Origin: Caprimulgus europaeus | Taxonomy: Eukaryota > Chordata > Aves > Caprimulgiformes > Caprimulgidae | DNA length: 64,000 nt | Direction of reading: 5' to 3' | NCBI GenBank assembly: GCA_907165065.1 | Contig: OU015530.1 | Location: 50,324,465-50,388,464 of the forward strand | Shown: positions 49,801 through 62,300 of the stretch, piece by piece | How positions within the stretch are numbered: position 1 is the stretch's first letter | How the letters are laid out: every line of letters begins with the position of its first letter | Notes under the pieces: model-generated | What the model was told of the DNA's origin: nothing | The model's database searches: none | Seen by the model: only the letters and a program-made list of their open reading frames with translations | Made by a program: the position numbers and the translations under genes

Positions 49801-51373
49801 ATACAGAGAATTCTGGTCTATATCTCTTTATTCCTTGTGACTTAAACCCTTATTCGATATCTATTTCTGATGTGCTCCTTTCAGGCAACCAGCTCTCAAG
49901 CCTCAAGAAGAAGACTATAGATGCATAGCAGTGTTTATGTTAGCATAAAAAATCATTAGGTAGACTGGGGGAAAAAAAAAAAAGGTCTTGGCCAGTTCAA
50001 GCCTTTGATTTTGAGTTATGTTACATCTTCTTTTCACTCCATACTCAGTTTGTATGGAGTCTCAGATACTAAGCTCTTTAGGCAATCTAATTAAAAATAT
50101 TTGTACAGCACCTTACACCAACTGCAGTGCAGGGGCTATGGTCAGCCTCGCTGATCAGCAGCAGCAGGAGCTGACTGCATGGCTCCAGCATTCGGAGGTT
50201 CTGTTCCTTTCCCCATTATGTCAAATCGAGCTGGTCTGTGTTTACAATGATTTAAATCAAAGTTGAATTTGGCCCAAATTTTAGTAAAACATTCTTCCTA
50301 AAGTATTACAGTGAAGTCAATACTCTTATTGTTTCCTGCTGTGTCTTTATTTGCATGTTAATGGCAGATTATTGTTGTCTTTTTCAGTGTACTTCCCCAG
50401 AGACTCTATGCATGTTTTTATCGATTAGTTCCTCTTCATTTAACATTTAAATGGATATTTTCAAATTGGTGCAAAATTATAATAGTGTGTTTGCTCAAGG
50501 CATTTAGCTGTGGTATTAGCAGAGTCATCCAAGTCTGCTGATTATGCATGCTCTGTACAAAAGAGTTTAAGGACTGCAGTGCAGACCTGCAATTAGGTCT
50601 GAGTTACACAAGCAAATGAATGGTGGGCCAAAAGCACCCATCATCTCATTTTTTCTTCCTCAAATGTTAGTGCAGGTGAAGTATGAAAGCAGAAAGTACA
50701 TATTAATGTAAGAAGAAAATAAATCTGAATTTGTACCCTTCAAAAAAGTTCTTAATCTTTTTTTCAGTTTATATATGTTATATGCTGATCTCATATGTTA
50801 TCTAAGTTATCTCTTTTTGTTGTTGTAGAAACTTGGGAGTGGAAGCTTTTAAAAAATGAGGTTTTATTAGGTGAGCAGGCATACTCTTACTGCATGTGGC
50901 AGTGAAAATTTTGGCTATGTGAATATGCACTGTAATGACTGGTTTGTAGCTTTAAGAGTATGGGCTGCAATCCTGCCAAATTCCATAAAACTCATCTGGC
51001 CACCTCAGTGCCTAAGTAGAAGAGCATAAAAACTGAGGTTTCAATAAATAACAATTTATTTATCCCTTTTTTTTTTTTTTGGTGCGGCGGGGCATGTAGG
51101 GAGCATTTAGGGTATCTACTGGCCTTGCAAATTGGCTTTCTTCTGTTTCCCTGTTTTTTTCTGAGAAGCTTGAAGATATGATCATCTTTGCCTTGTTCCT
51201 TTTGAGTTAACCTTACTTCTAGCCATTGCTTTTAAATAGTCTCAGGGTGGCACTGGGTGCCTGCTAGCAGATTCCAGCTGACACTCGTAACCTGTTGAGA
51301 ACACAAGTGACACAACGGGCATTTTCACAACAGGCAAACCCAGGTCATCTGGCTGAATCCAACTTCATTAACT
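46863..51373. other. No gene seen
   Basis: No recognised gene. A strongly pyrimidine-rich region (about 49500-49910) opens several plus frames because stop codons are rare in such sequence. It has homopolymers at 48059-48073 (T15) and 51067-51080 (T14). Confidence 0.5.
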
Positions 51374-51433
51374 AGAATCACACAATAATTTAGGTTGGAA
51401 AAGGTCTTTAAGATCATCAAGTCCAACAGTGTC
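51374..51433 (-). mobile_element. CR1 LINE 3' terminal fragment
   Basis: About 60 bases of antisense CR1 tail: agaatcacacaataattta, ggttggaaaaggtcttta, agatcatcaagtccaac. This tail variant (atttaggttggaaaagg) differs from the other copies, so it belongs to a different subfamily. It is severely truncated. Confidence 0.85.
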
Positions 51434-53207
51434 AGACCCTGCAGACTCCCATGGTCTTTTTTCCTTCTACGGAAAAATACCTGGAGTCTTTCCTGGGCTG
51501 GGCTGTTCAGGAACTTGCAACAGGGGGAAGGTGAGGCATCCCAGTTGCTGCCCTGCAGAGCTTTGTGTCAAGGAGGGAGGCAAATGCAGAGTCCTCCCTG
51601 TGTCAGGTGACTGTTGTTCAAGAGCACATTATGGATCTCTTTCCTTTATGCAGAACAAAAGAATCTGTTAAAGTTGGTTTAAAACAATTGGCCTGGGTAT
51701 GTAGCATCTCTAAAGCCTGGAAAACTGGGGCACTGACACTGTGCTCTAGCTGGTTCCTGTGGCACAAAATCACGTGTTGCTTACAGAATCTGAAATTACG
51801 TAAGGATTGGGTAAAGGTAGAGTTTTTGCTTTTAACTCTGCATTTCCTGTCTGTTGTCAGCTTAACGTATGCCCTAATGTTATTTTAATGTAGTTTGGTG
51901 TGTGGATTGCATCAAAGTAGGTTACATATTGATTGCTCAAACCTCAAAGCTCTGGAGGTAAATCTCTACTGAGAAGTGTCAGAATTTCAGTTAATACACG
52001 TATTGATAGGCACAAGATGTCACTATTGTGCTTACTGCAGAGATAACATTGGTGTTGAAATTTTAATGCCCATAATGTTTAGCCTTTCTAGATTATGGCA
52101 AGCTAATCAAAGAACCTTCTCTGGCACATAAATCACTGCACACTACTGAAAATTGTAGACAAGATAAATCAAGATTTTCGATCAATTCAGTCTTCAATCA
52201 TTCTTCCAGCAGCATTGAAAATACAGTCCATGTTGTACTTACAGTTTGATAGCAAGGAGATGTTTAACATCAAGACTGGAGATTAATGGTGACAAGTTAT
52301 ATTGTGGAGAATGTGAAAGGGTGTTTAGCCTGAAATATTAATTTCTAGATTGATGTAGAACTCTATAATTGAGGCCATAAATCAGTGCTAAAATCAACTG
52401 GATTATGCATCATCTAAGCAAATACTCTAGGTCATCATGTTCAAAAACTGTTCTACAGTTTCAAAATCTGGAATTTAATGTAGGAAAGTGACTCTGGTTT
52501 TGCACAATGTTTTTTATTCCTGAACTTTAATAGTGTTCACCACAACAGAATAAAAGGTTTTTTTCCTCTTCATTTTCACAGACTGTTTCTCTTCTTTTGA
52601 AGACTTATGAAGTGTTTTATTAAAAGATCTGTATCTAATCAATAAAGGACATGGTTTATTTGTAATGAACACCTTATTGTATGGCTCAATCTCTTTTGCT
52701 GTTTGTGGATTATCTGCATATAGTTTTTGACCTTCAACATTTGTTCATTATATGGGAAGATTTATTTGAATACATTCCAGCCTATGGGCTGCACTTACCT
52801 TGAAATCAGAGTTTATCAGTATCTGCTGTTTATTTTGCATGATTGGTCACCAAGGGCATGTGTTTGGGGTTTTTTTTTTTCCAGTTTCTGTGCTTAAAAC
52901 CACAGAAAGCTTTTAAGCTGGAGCTATTTCTGCCTGGGAATTTAGGTCCACAGTGGATAATGAAGTACAGAATAATCATTATATAGCTGAAGCCTTCTCC
53001 AGTATCAATAATGAATGGGACAGATATTTTCAGTGATACCTGGAAAGGAAAAATGTTTTTTTCTTTAAAAAAAAAAAGTTTTCACAAAGGCATTTCTCAT
53101 GCATTTGGCAGAGGAGGGCTGCACTGGTAAGCCATCCCACATTTAGGGTCTAACTTGACTCACATTAACGTCTCTCAAAGTAGATGGGACGTGTGTAGCT
53201 GGTGAGA
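51434..53207. other. No gene seen
   Basis: Unassigned sequence. Three overlapping plus frames at 51395-51888 start within or next to the CR1 tail and have no recognisable domain. A strong minus-strand donor (AAG|GTAAGTGC, near 52803-52794) stands alone without a matching acceptor I trust. Confidence 0.5.
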
Positions 53208-53226
53208 ACTACATTTCCCAAAATAC
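53208..53226 (+). promoter_or_regulatory. ZNF143-type motif (SBS), forward
   Basis: ACTACATTTCCCAAAATAC closely follows the ZNF143/Staf consensus ACTACAWYTCCCANMATGC, missing only the final G-for-A change and the neighbouring position. Such sites are usually close to transcription starts. No CpG island surrounds it here. Confidence 0.5.
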
Positions 53227-53280
53227 AATTCATCCAAAAAAAACCCCCCAAACTGCTACTGGTGCGAGCTGTGAAGTGGT

Positions 53281-53297
53281 GTGCTGGGAGCTGTAGT
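53281..53297 (-). promoter_or_regulatory. ZNF143-type motif (SBS), reverse
   Basis: The minus strand reads ACTACAGCTCCCAGCAC, again the ZNF143/Staf core (ACTACA, TCCCAG). It is convergent with the 53208 site, about 72 bases centre to centre. Two such sites together are less likely to be accidental; they may instead be the terminal repeats of an old DNA element that share the motif. Confidence 0.5.
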
Positions 53298-54479
53298 GTT
53301 GGCTGGCAAAGCAGCTGCATAAAGACACAAGAATGGCTACAAATAGCGTTTTATCAAGTGTAATAGCTTTGGGTTACCCTGTGAAAGACTTTTGGCCAAG
53401 TAATCTCTCTATGAAGTCAATAGGACAAAAAGTGGTGCATTCAGAGCTTTTGAGTGATTAATTTCCCTTCATGTTACAAGTGACTCTCCAAAACTGATGG
53501 ACCGAAATGGTTGACTGCCCTGGGTGGACAACAGGGAGAATGTATCGTGGTTTTGGCATGATGCATTTTGGACAGATTAGAAAATACTCTGCTAATTAGG
53601 GGAATTCCAGGCATGTACAGGAAGCATATTTCAATAACCCACGATTATGCCGGGTTTCATGTAGAGCTATTTGTTTGGCTGCCAAAGTGTTTTATGGTGT
53701 GATGCCAACTGTAATATATTAAGAACATAAGCTAAAAAAAACCCTCCAAACTTTGATGCTTGATGAGTTCATAGGATGGGAACACAAAGACAAAGAACCT
53801 TGAAAACCTCAACATGAATAATTAAGGTAAATAGACCTTAATTATTCTGTATTGTGATTAAAACATAAGGAACTTTTCGGCATTACGTAGCTATCTAGAA
53901 ATTCAAAACTTATTAAAACAAAAGCATGTACTGTAGTATCTCTATTATCTAACTATTACACTACACAATTTATTATGAGCTGACTTACTTGCCTCTCCTT
54001 TCTGAAAGGAGCACTCTGCAATTCCAGCATTATTTCCAGTCTCAGAAAATTACTGGCATCCTTTGAAAATACATTGAAATAAAAGTCACTGGCATGTTAA
54101 GGTTTTCAAGGGAATCCTTAGTAGTTTACAGAGGCGGGGCAAATAATATGATGAATTACAGTTTTGAGCATGTTATATGCATTTAGGAGTACAGAGCAGA
54201 ATTTTTTAAGTACCATAACCTGTAAGTTCATACTTGAAGGAACAACTGGATCTGTGCCAGAGTATCCAAAGCTCTTTCAGAGGAGTGAGATTTTGACAAA
54301 TGGTTGTAGGGAACAAAAAAAAAAAAGAAAGGTGTAAAAATAAGAATAATACAATAAGTCACATTGTTGCTGGGTGCTGAAAGAACTTGTACAATAAGCA
54401 ACGTGCCTGTGACTCCCATCGACAGAGCTGGCATTTCTTAAAACCGCAGGTGATGGGTAAGGACTGGCCAGAGCCTGAG

Positions 54480-54990
54480 TCCCAGCATAGCTATTTCAAG
54501 TCCCAGTTTTAAAACAATTAAAACCAGTTTGGGGCAAAAGCCCGGGCCTGGCTGTGATCACTATCGCTGCCTGCTGAGAGCCTTCCAGGCCGGGTGCACC
54601 TGGGTGGAAGCAGATTTTCTGAGTCGTGTGCCAGGTGCTGCTCCCGCCCCGCTCCGACGGGCGCGTGGGGAACTGTGTCAGCCTGGAAAGCACAGGAGTG
54701 AGGTGCAGAGAGGCAACAGGACTGTGGAGAATCAGTGAATTCCCCCGTACTTTGGTTGTGGAGCCTGGGATAGAGATGATTGCCAGGTCTGCATGTGTCA
54801 GGGCTTCCTCTCCTGACCTTTCCCAGGGCTGGCTGAAATAGGCTCAGCCCCGGGATGGGAGCAATCCCCCACACGAGTCAGCCGGCACGGCACTCCAGGC
54901 ATATGCCAGAAATAAAAGAGTGCAACAGCATCTGCACCCCCGCGCTCCCCCTGGGCCTGACATAATGAGTGGTGTGGCCGGGAAAGGAGG
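54480..54990. other. Moderately GC-rich, partly CpG-containing segment
   Basis: Locally GC-rich sequence with a CpG cluster at about 54590-54670 (cccgccccgctccgacgggcgcg). Open frames on both strands (65-118 codons) overlap one another and are best explained by composition. It could be a minor regulatory element or an exon; no protein is recognised. Confidence 0.35.
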
Positions 54991-57517
54991 GTGTGGTGTC
55001 AGCCAGCTGCCGAATTAATTAATTGGGAGCTGGAAATACATGGATTGACTCAAGGGCTGCTTTGGGATGTGTGCTGAGGGATGGATTTGACACTGACCAG
55101 AGCCAAGGAGCCACAGGCTGAGCTGATAGCAGCTGGTATGCCCTTCTGAGGTGACCTTCTCAGATACCACTGAGGGCTTGGCTCCCAAAATAGTTTTAAT
55201 AGGTTGCAAATTTTGGTTGTTGTTAATTACTTTGTTTATAATCCAAATCTGCAGGGCCATTTTGTTTTAATGAATCCATTGTCAAACATCATCTGAAACC
55301 TTAGTCTGATATCCGTCTTTGTTGCCTCTGCCTGGGATATGGTGTAAAAATGTAAATAGCTATTTCCTTTCTCCAGCAAAGAAGCAGCAGGACCCATGGA
55401 GAGCAGGATTGTACAATAAAAGGAATATTGGGACTAAAAGACAGAACAGGAGTCTGCAGCGCCGTGTCTCCCTCCTACCTCTGTCGTAAACTTTTTGTTT
55501 AGTCTTAGTGAAATCCCTTGAGCTCTACATGGCTCCTTTTCCCCACGTGTGTAAAGGCTGATCTCCAGGATTACAAACTGCAGAGGTATAACAAGGTGTA
55601 TTCTTCTCGTGTCAGGCCCTCCAAGAGAAGGTGCTATGGGAAATGAAATAGATTATTTTTATTTTATTGTGTCATTCAGCACCTAGCACTGGAAAACTTC
55701 TGCTGCTGCAGTTTTGTTCTCTGCAGAGGTTGAATCTCTGGCACCGGGATGAAACAAATTCCTAGATAGATGCATAATCACGTTGAGATAGGGCTCACCG
55801 TAGCTAGAATGCGTGTTTGTTGTTTTAACCTGGAGGGCTATGATGGTTCACCCACGCAGCCAAGGACTGGAGTGGGCTCTTGTGCTGCATGAGCATGGTT
55901 ACTTGCATTGCAGCATCTTCAAAGATGGTCAGCAAACGACAATGGATAGGAAGGTGTGATCTCCTCGTTCTACTTCTGAGATTAGGAATATTGTGTTTGC
56001 TTTCCCTTTTAAATGTGTGGTTTCTGATCTGGTGCAGGTTAGAGGTGTTGTGTTAGAAACCCCACAGATAGGGAGCACGGAGCCTGGACTGCAAGGGCAA
56101 GCAGCACCCTCCCTCCACTGACTCTGTTCCTCCTTGAGGGACTGACAGAGGAGCAGGAGGAGAGACCCAGGCCTTCAGCTCTCCCCCTAAAGAGGTGATT
56201 TACAACAGACAGCTCCTAGAAATGCTCCAAAACTAGGAAGTCACCAGTTCCTGCTGCCCACCTTTTTCCCCTTGTGGAGGTCACCCTCCTTGGATGAAGG
56301 CTGGGAAAGACAGCCCTGTACCAGCTTCTCAGCAGCTGCTTCTACAGGTCGAGTGTCATGTACTATTGATTTCAGCTGAAGCTGATGTGCCAGGGTGTGC
56401 AGAGTGGCCCTCTCTTGTCTATTGCCACTGCTGTGTGTCGATGGCAGAGAAGCACTGTAGGCAGCTCAGACTGTGCTAGTGCCAGTGTCTGAGATTCATA
56501 ATCTGTGCAGAAATCCCAAGTATAAAAAAATCTCCCTTATCCAGGAAAATGGGGTGGGGGGAGGAAGAAAGAGGTGTTGTGATAACCCAGATAAAGCCAG
56601 AAGACAGGCAATGTGAAGCCTGGATAAATTAGGGCATGAGAACAAATTTAGTACCTCCGCTTAGAAAAAAACTCACTTCTTTTTAGAGAACAAGAGCAGC
56701 ACTGATCGGAACAGCGCAAATTGTGCCAAAGTTGACAAACATGGAAAATTACGCGATCCTTTTATTTGTTCCTGAACTTTGACAATATTTCAATTTCTAT
56801 GGAAATGTTCTCTTAGGGATGAAACCCTTCTCGCCACAGGAGGGTCATCCAAGGCGGGCTTGGGAGGAGAAGAGAAGAGGTGACTGATGGGGTTCCAGAG
56901 GCCAAATTCTTCCGTGAGCCACAACAAGGTTGTGGGTTGGCCCAAAGCTGGAGAGGACCTGGCAGTTAGGTCTGTGATCTGCCTGACGACAGAGCCCATC
57001 CTTGGGTGGGTGGAGGTGGGCAAGGGGTGCAGGCAGCTATTGCCACAGTTCCAGCCACTGACTCTGAACATCTGGGGAGCTGCCAGGAGCACGCGCTGCT
57101 GGGGCTCTTGAGTCTGAAGTTGTAGCACTTAACTTCCTAGAACATCGTGCATGTTTGTGTACCTGCAATAGCCATTTATAAATAATTTATAATCCTGGCA
57201 TGCTTCTCAGCCTGCAGATGAAAAGGGAATTTCAGTCCAAGATGGGGTTTGCCACGATGTTGCAATCATTGTTCTTTTCTGTGCATCATTTCTATAAGGC
57301 TCTGTCAATCAAAAAGTTCAATGTCTTCATTATTCTGTAGGTGCATGTCATGCTTGAGGGGAGCACTGGCAGGCTCAGTGTTGGGACTTGCCCCGAAACA
57401 GCAGTAGAGGTAGCTTCACCAAGAATCAACAGAAGCTTATCTGTACTACAGGTCTTTTCTGGAACGTCAAAGTAACATCTTAAGTTCAGAAGCCCTTAAT
57501 GAACACACCAGACCAAA
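54991..57517. other. No gene seen
   Basis: Mixed-composition sequence, less AT-rich than the rest. A 112-codon minus frame (57128-56790) overlaps a 74-codon plus frame; neither is recognised. Confidence 0.5.
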
Positions 57518-57600
57518 TTCTGCTTCAGAATATGCATGTGCGGCTCCTATTGAAGTGAATGGGCACTCTGCCTGCATCGGAGATAAGGATCTGGCTTGTA
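57518..57600. mobile_element. MITE-like fragment (archosaur type)
   Basis: Reads agaccaaattctgcttcaga, then ggctcctattgaagtgaatgg, gcactctgcctgcat and gagataaggatctggc. The 'attgaagtgaatggg' core and the 'ggatctggc' end match the archosaur MITE style seen at 9.9 and 12.8 kb. Confidence 0.5.
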
Positions 57601-58994
57601 GCAAAGCTTAAAGAGATATACACCGGGTTTTAATGGACTGTTGCCTACAACAGAATTTATTTTTTAAGGTATTTTCAGTTATTTCTAGTGTTACAATCAG
57701 TAAACTTCCCTTGTTTTGCTGCTACATCTTCTACATACTGGTTTAATAAGGTATAGAAATGGAAATAAAGCAATCCAACCAGGTAGTTTATTGTGGTTTC
57801 TTTAAGGCAATGTCAAGATATTTTACAAGCTTGCAAAATTACATTTATTACACTCCAGTCATCTGGCAGGCCATAAACACTCCTGAATATTTCTGTTGGA
57901 GGAATGGCAATTTTTTTTTAGAACCTAGATAGGGAATATGAGTTTGTTTGAAGAATTAGTGAATTTGCCTCAACATCTTTTCATTTTCCTTTAATTTGGC
58001 CTGTTTGGCCTTTAAGAGCTGTGCCTCCGACATCTGTTTTTTCTTTCTGACACCATTCAGGCAAGTAATCAAGGAAAAGTCTGCCATTGCTTTGCACTGC
58101 ACTAAATTTGTGTGTGTGTGTGTGTTTGGAAATTACAGACCTTTTCCGAGTAGGAAAACGGTGAGATGTAAGAAAGAAATGATGAAACAGGGTTAACAAG
58201 GTAACAAATAAAATACATTCCAAAGGTAATAGGTCGAAATAATAGAAGTCAAGAAACTGACCCCCAGAACCACAAACTTAAATGTTATAATAAATAAATA
58301 CAAGTAAAGAAGCAAGATTAAACTTAGAGGTGTGATTCCATTTCTTCTTACAAAACCTAAGTGCAGGACTTTTTGGGCCACCGTACCTGTGTTGGAAGTG
58401 TGATGTAGGAGCCCTAAGGCAGCAAGTGGAGCCCAGTCACTGGTTGCTATGATGCTGCATCGTGTCTCTGAGCCTTTCTGTAATGCTTTTAGTTCAGAGG
58501 ATGCTAATGCTTCTCCTATGGCAGAAGATTGGTAATTCTGACCCAGGAACAATGTCCAGGGTTCCTGGGCACCACTGAAATGTGCCACTTAATTATTGCA
58601 TGTGCAACTCATAGGCCAATATACTGTACAAATATGCCAAATATGAACACATTCTAAATCCATGGAGAAAGCTGGAGCTAAAGCAGCCTTTTGTATACTT
58701 ACACTTAGAAACAACTTATGACGTAAGTAAATAACAAATGAGCTCTTTGCTAAAGTGGAACTCATAGTGGGAATGCCAAGACTTTTAACAGCTTTTTGAA
58801 ATTCAGAGTTTAAGACTTTAGTGTAACTGTGCCTAGGTTTAATACCACTTTAGTGTGTGAGCATCCAAGTGGACTGAGTAAGTCTTAGAATAAATTGTGG
58901 GTTTGTGGACAAAGAATGTACCAGTTCTATATGAATCTTCTCCAAGACTCATAATATTTGGTGTTTCTTTCCTTTAAAATCTTATCAGCATGAG
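57601..58994. other. No gene seen, short TG run
   Basis: Unassigned sequence with a TG dinucleotide run at 58109-58125. A 131-codon minus frame (58588-58193) with a hydrophobic C-terminal half comes from AT-rich sequence and has no recognised family. Confidence 0.5.
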
Positions 58995-59040
58995 ATACCC
59001 GCGCCCCTCCCCCCCCCCCCCAAAAAAAAAAAAGGAAAAA
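58995..59040. repeat. Bipartite poly(C)/poly(A) tract
   Basis: A C-rich run with about 14 consecutive C passes directly into about 12 A. This is low-complexity sequence, and the exact lengths may be unreliable in an assembly. Confidence 0.9.
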
Positions 59041-59200
59041 ATAAGAGAGAAATCTCAGCTCAAAAAAGATGCACACATTTATTATTTTTGAGCTCTTATA
59101 ATTTGTAAGTGCATCATGACTGTTACATTGGCTTGTTGGAAATACTGCTTCTCTCACTAGGGTTATATATCCTGCTCTACAGCAACAAGGCAGTATATGA

Positions 59201-59326
<126 letters not shown>

Positions 59327-62300
59327 AAACCTCTGAGTGGGCCAAGACAGAAACATTTCCGTTCTCATTATCTGGGTATGTTTGGGGAAGACAAGTGGAC
59401 AATATTCCAGAAAAGACTGTGCCACTCCCATATAATCGGGTTAATGAGGAACCAGTGATGAGAAAGTAGTTCTATCAACAGCAGAATTTATAAGGTGTAA
59501 TTTCTTTTAATTTTTTCTTCACTGGGGCATTTGAATTATCTCCCTTCTTATGGCATCTCCACTAATATAATTGTGCTGTAGACTTTCTCGCAGTAGAAGC
59601 AAAAGATTAATTCAAGTACCTTTCCTCAGGGTGAATGCTCACTTTCATGAAGGCCTTTATGAACTTTACATTTTGGAAGTTCTGCTTCCCTTTCAGATAA
59701 AATTGAAATTTTCCTGCAGGAAAATTGGTCATGAGGAACTGGATAAACACTATTTCTGTAATACACTGAAGTACAGGAAAAGAAGAAAAATCCAAATCAC
59801 TGCAATACAAATTGTTAAGAGTTGAAGAGGATGTGAGAGAGAAACCTTTAAAAAATGGCAGAAAAGGAAAAGATGCTTCATATGCTGTGATTACAATTTG
59901 AAATTCTTTAAGGGAAACAAAATATCTGCAAAAGTGCTGAGAAATAATATCTAGGGATGCCCTAAAATAACAGGTGAATGGGACACATGTTGAAACCTGC
60001 ATACCACATCATTTTAAAGAGTCTGATTTTGTGCACCCAATATCATATACTGTTTTGATATGCCTTGCTGGGCAGTATCTGTAGTATTTTTCATGGTGGA
60101 AAATGTCCTGTATCAAACACACTGTTGTATTGAGAGCACCCCACACCTATTTTGTGATCAAATGGAAAAAGACTGGTGAGCTGTGATTGCAGAAGCGATG
60201 AGAGATGCTAGGTCTGTGTTTTTCCCTCCAAGGAAGAGAAATATGCTTGCAAGCATTTATGGAATTAACATTGACAGACATAAACACACTCAAATTCTCA
60301 GAAATGTAATAGTAGCAAGTGAAAGTCTGTTTCAAAATATTTATAGCATAATTTAAATATGTGGAAAAACAGGTAAGAGAAACAGTACAAATAAAAGAAA
60401 GACCTGAGCAGAAAAGCTTTCCTCATAAAAGTGTAATAGGGATGATTTAGAAATGTGATTATCATTAATAAAATTCAGGGAAACAGAATTATGTTTTCAC
60501 AGAAAAGGAACCTAACACTTAACCAAAGCTTAAAAAGTGCCCAGGTTATCTAACAGATTAGAAAACGTGAGCAAAGAAAGATTTTTGCAAGGTGCTAACA
60601 TGGAAAGGAAGAAAGGACAAACACCGGAAAAAAAATCCTTTGTCATCCAATCTGACTGACTTGTCCCTGGCTCTGATGGATTTCTGAGAGCGAGATGGGG
60701 TTTCAGTTACGGGAAGTTTTGTCCCACTGATTTTTCTGTTAATGTTTCAAATACAATCAGTGCAAGTTCTTACAAGGACCCAGAGTCCTAAGCCAAGTAC
60801 TGTTACCTGCTTGACAGCTTAATATTCCAGGGCCTGGGATTTCTGCCAGGAGAACATATGAGTGAAGTGGGGATGAGGATATTTGTTATTCATCCATGCA
60901 GAAAGTATTTCCACCAGAACTTCACAAACTGAAAGCAAAATTGAAAGACAATTAGATATTAGAGAGATAGAAAGCATAGATGAACTAGTCAAGGGGATTT
61001 TAAGAATGATTATGTTCAGTACTGCACTTTCTTTCCTGTTTTTTGAGGGCTGTGAGACCTGAATAGGCTGGGGAAAATGCATGTGTTTTTGTCTTTGTAA
61101 CAAGCACTCCCTAAAGGTGGGATTCACCTTGGCCTGTCCGCTCCTGGTCTTACCCGGGTAAATTGCAGCTCTAGGGAGCACCATCCAGGAGCCACCCGAG
61201 TTGTTGCCCACCACTGTCTGCTGATGTCTACCACTTCTGAGCTTCATAAGCTTTCCTTCCAGGTTACCCCTGACTCTGCTCTGCTGGGAGACTCACCCAG
61301 GGAGACCCTGGAAGTTTTGGCAACTATATAAAATAGCCGTGTTAGGAGGCAGGGGTGATGCTTGAACAGAGGGTAAAGGAATTACCGAAGAAAGATGGTT
61401 TTTACTCCAAGAATATATACCAGCCATAGTTTTCTCAATTTGGAGGTTAAAAACAACAGAGCAAAATACAAGAGTTCATCCAGACTTTTTTAATAGATCT
61501 GGAGTGGGGAGCAAGGCTGTTTTCTTGTATCTACTGTGTTTTTTCCTGCTGTCTCATTCTAGTTAATTGGGTAACTCTTGTTTCTTTGAAAGCACTTTGA
61601 TTCACCATATGAACACTGGAAGTATAATAAAATCAGGCTGTTTAAGAGTGTGTCTGGAAATGGTGATAAACAGTCCGTTCTCCGCTCTGCGGTTTGTTAC
61701 ATCTATGGATCATGGTGAGTTCCCATCCACTGCTGGAGGCCAGCTGAATGCAGTGGTATTATGGTGATGTTGATTATTCTTTTTTTTTTCTTGGGACATT
61801 CACAAAGTTTATTAAACTAAAGGCATTATGCAATATGCAGTCAATAAGTAGAGAAACACAGTCATGTGCCAGAAAGTCTTTCCCTTTGCATCAGCTTCAC
61901 GTCCCCTCCCAGTGCAGGCAGCCTAAAGTGGGAAAGCAAAGAGAACAAATCTGTGATCAGAAGAGTTTTGCTGTGCTCAGGACAACAAACAAAGCAACAT
62001 TTGCCAATAAGTTTGTAAGAAAAATGAGAGGTGGGGACCTGTGCCTGGAAGTTCACTTGTGTTGAATTGTTATGCAGTTTAAGTAGTGGGGGGGGGCTGC
62101 AGGTAAAGGGCGATGAGATTGTTTTGGATCATGGCTGTGTTTGGACAGGGTGATGTGTACTAGGATCTGCCCTCGGTACTAAATAGCTTAGGGATGCTGT
62201 GCCAGTGAAACTGGAAATAATAGCTGTTAATGGAGCTAAAAGTGTAAAAAAGATATGGTCAAGGCATTTTGATGGTGCGTGTTTCTTCAACTCTGCTTCC

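Noticed and set aside
49500-49928. Cluster of overlapping plus-strand frames of 61-85 codons
   Set aside because: The region is pyrimidine-rich, which removes stop codons; no domain or splice pattern supports coding.
60819-61247. 142-codon minus-strand frame
   Set aside because: Within chance expectation for the number of frames examined; no family recognised.
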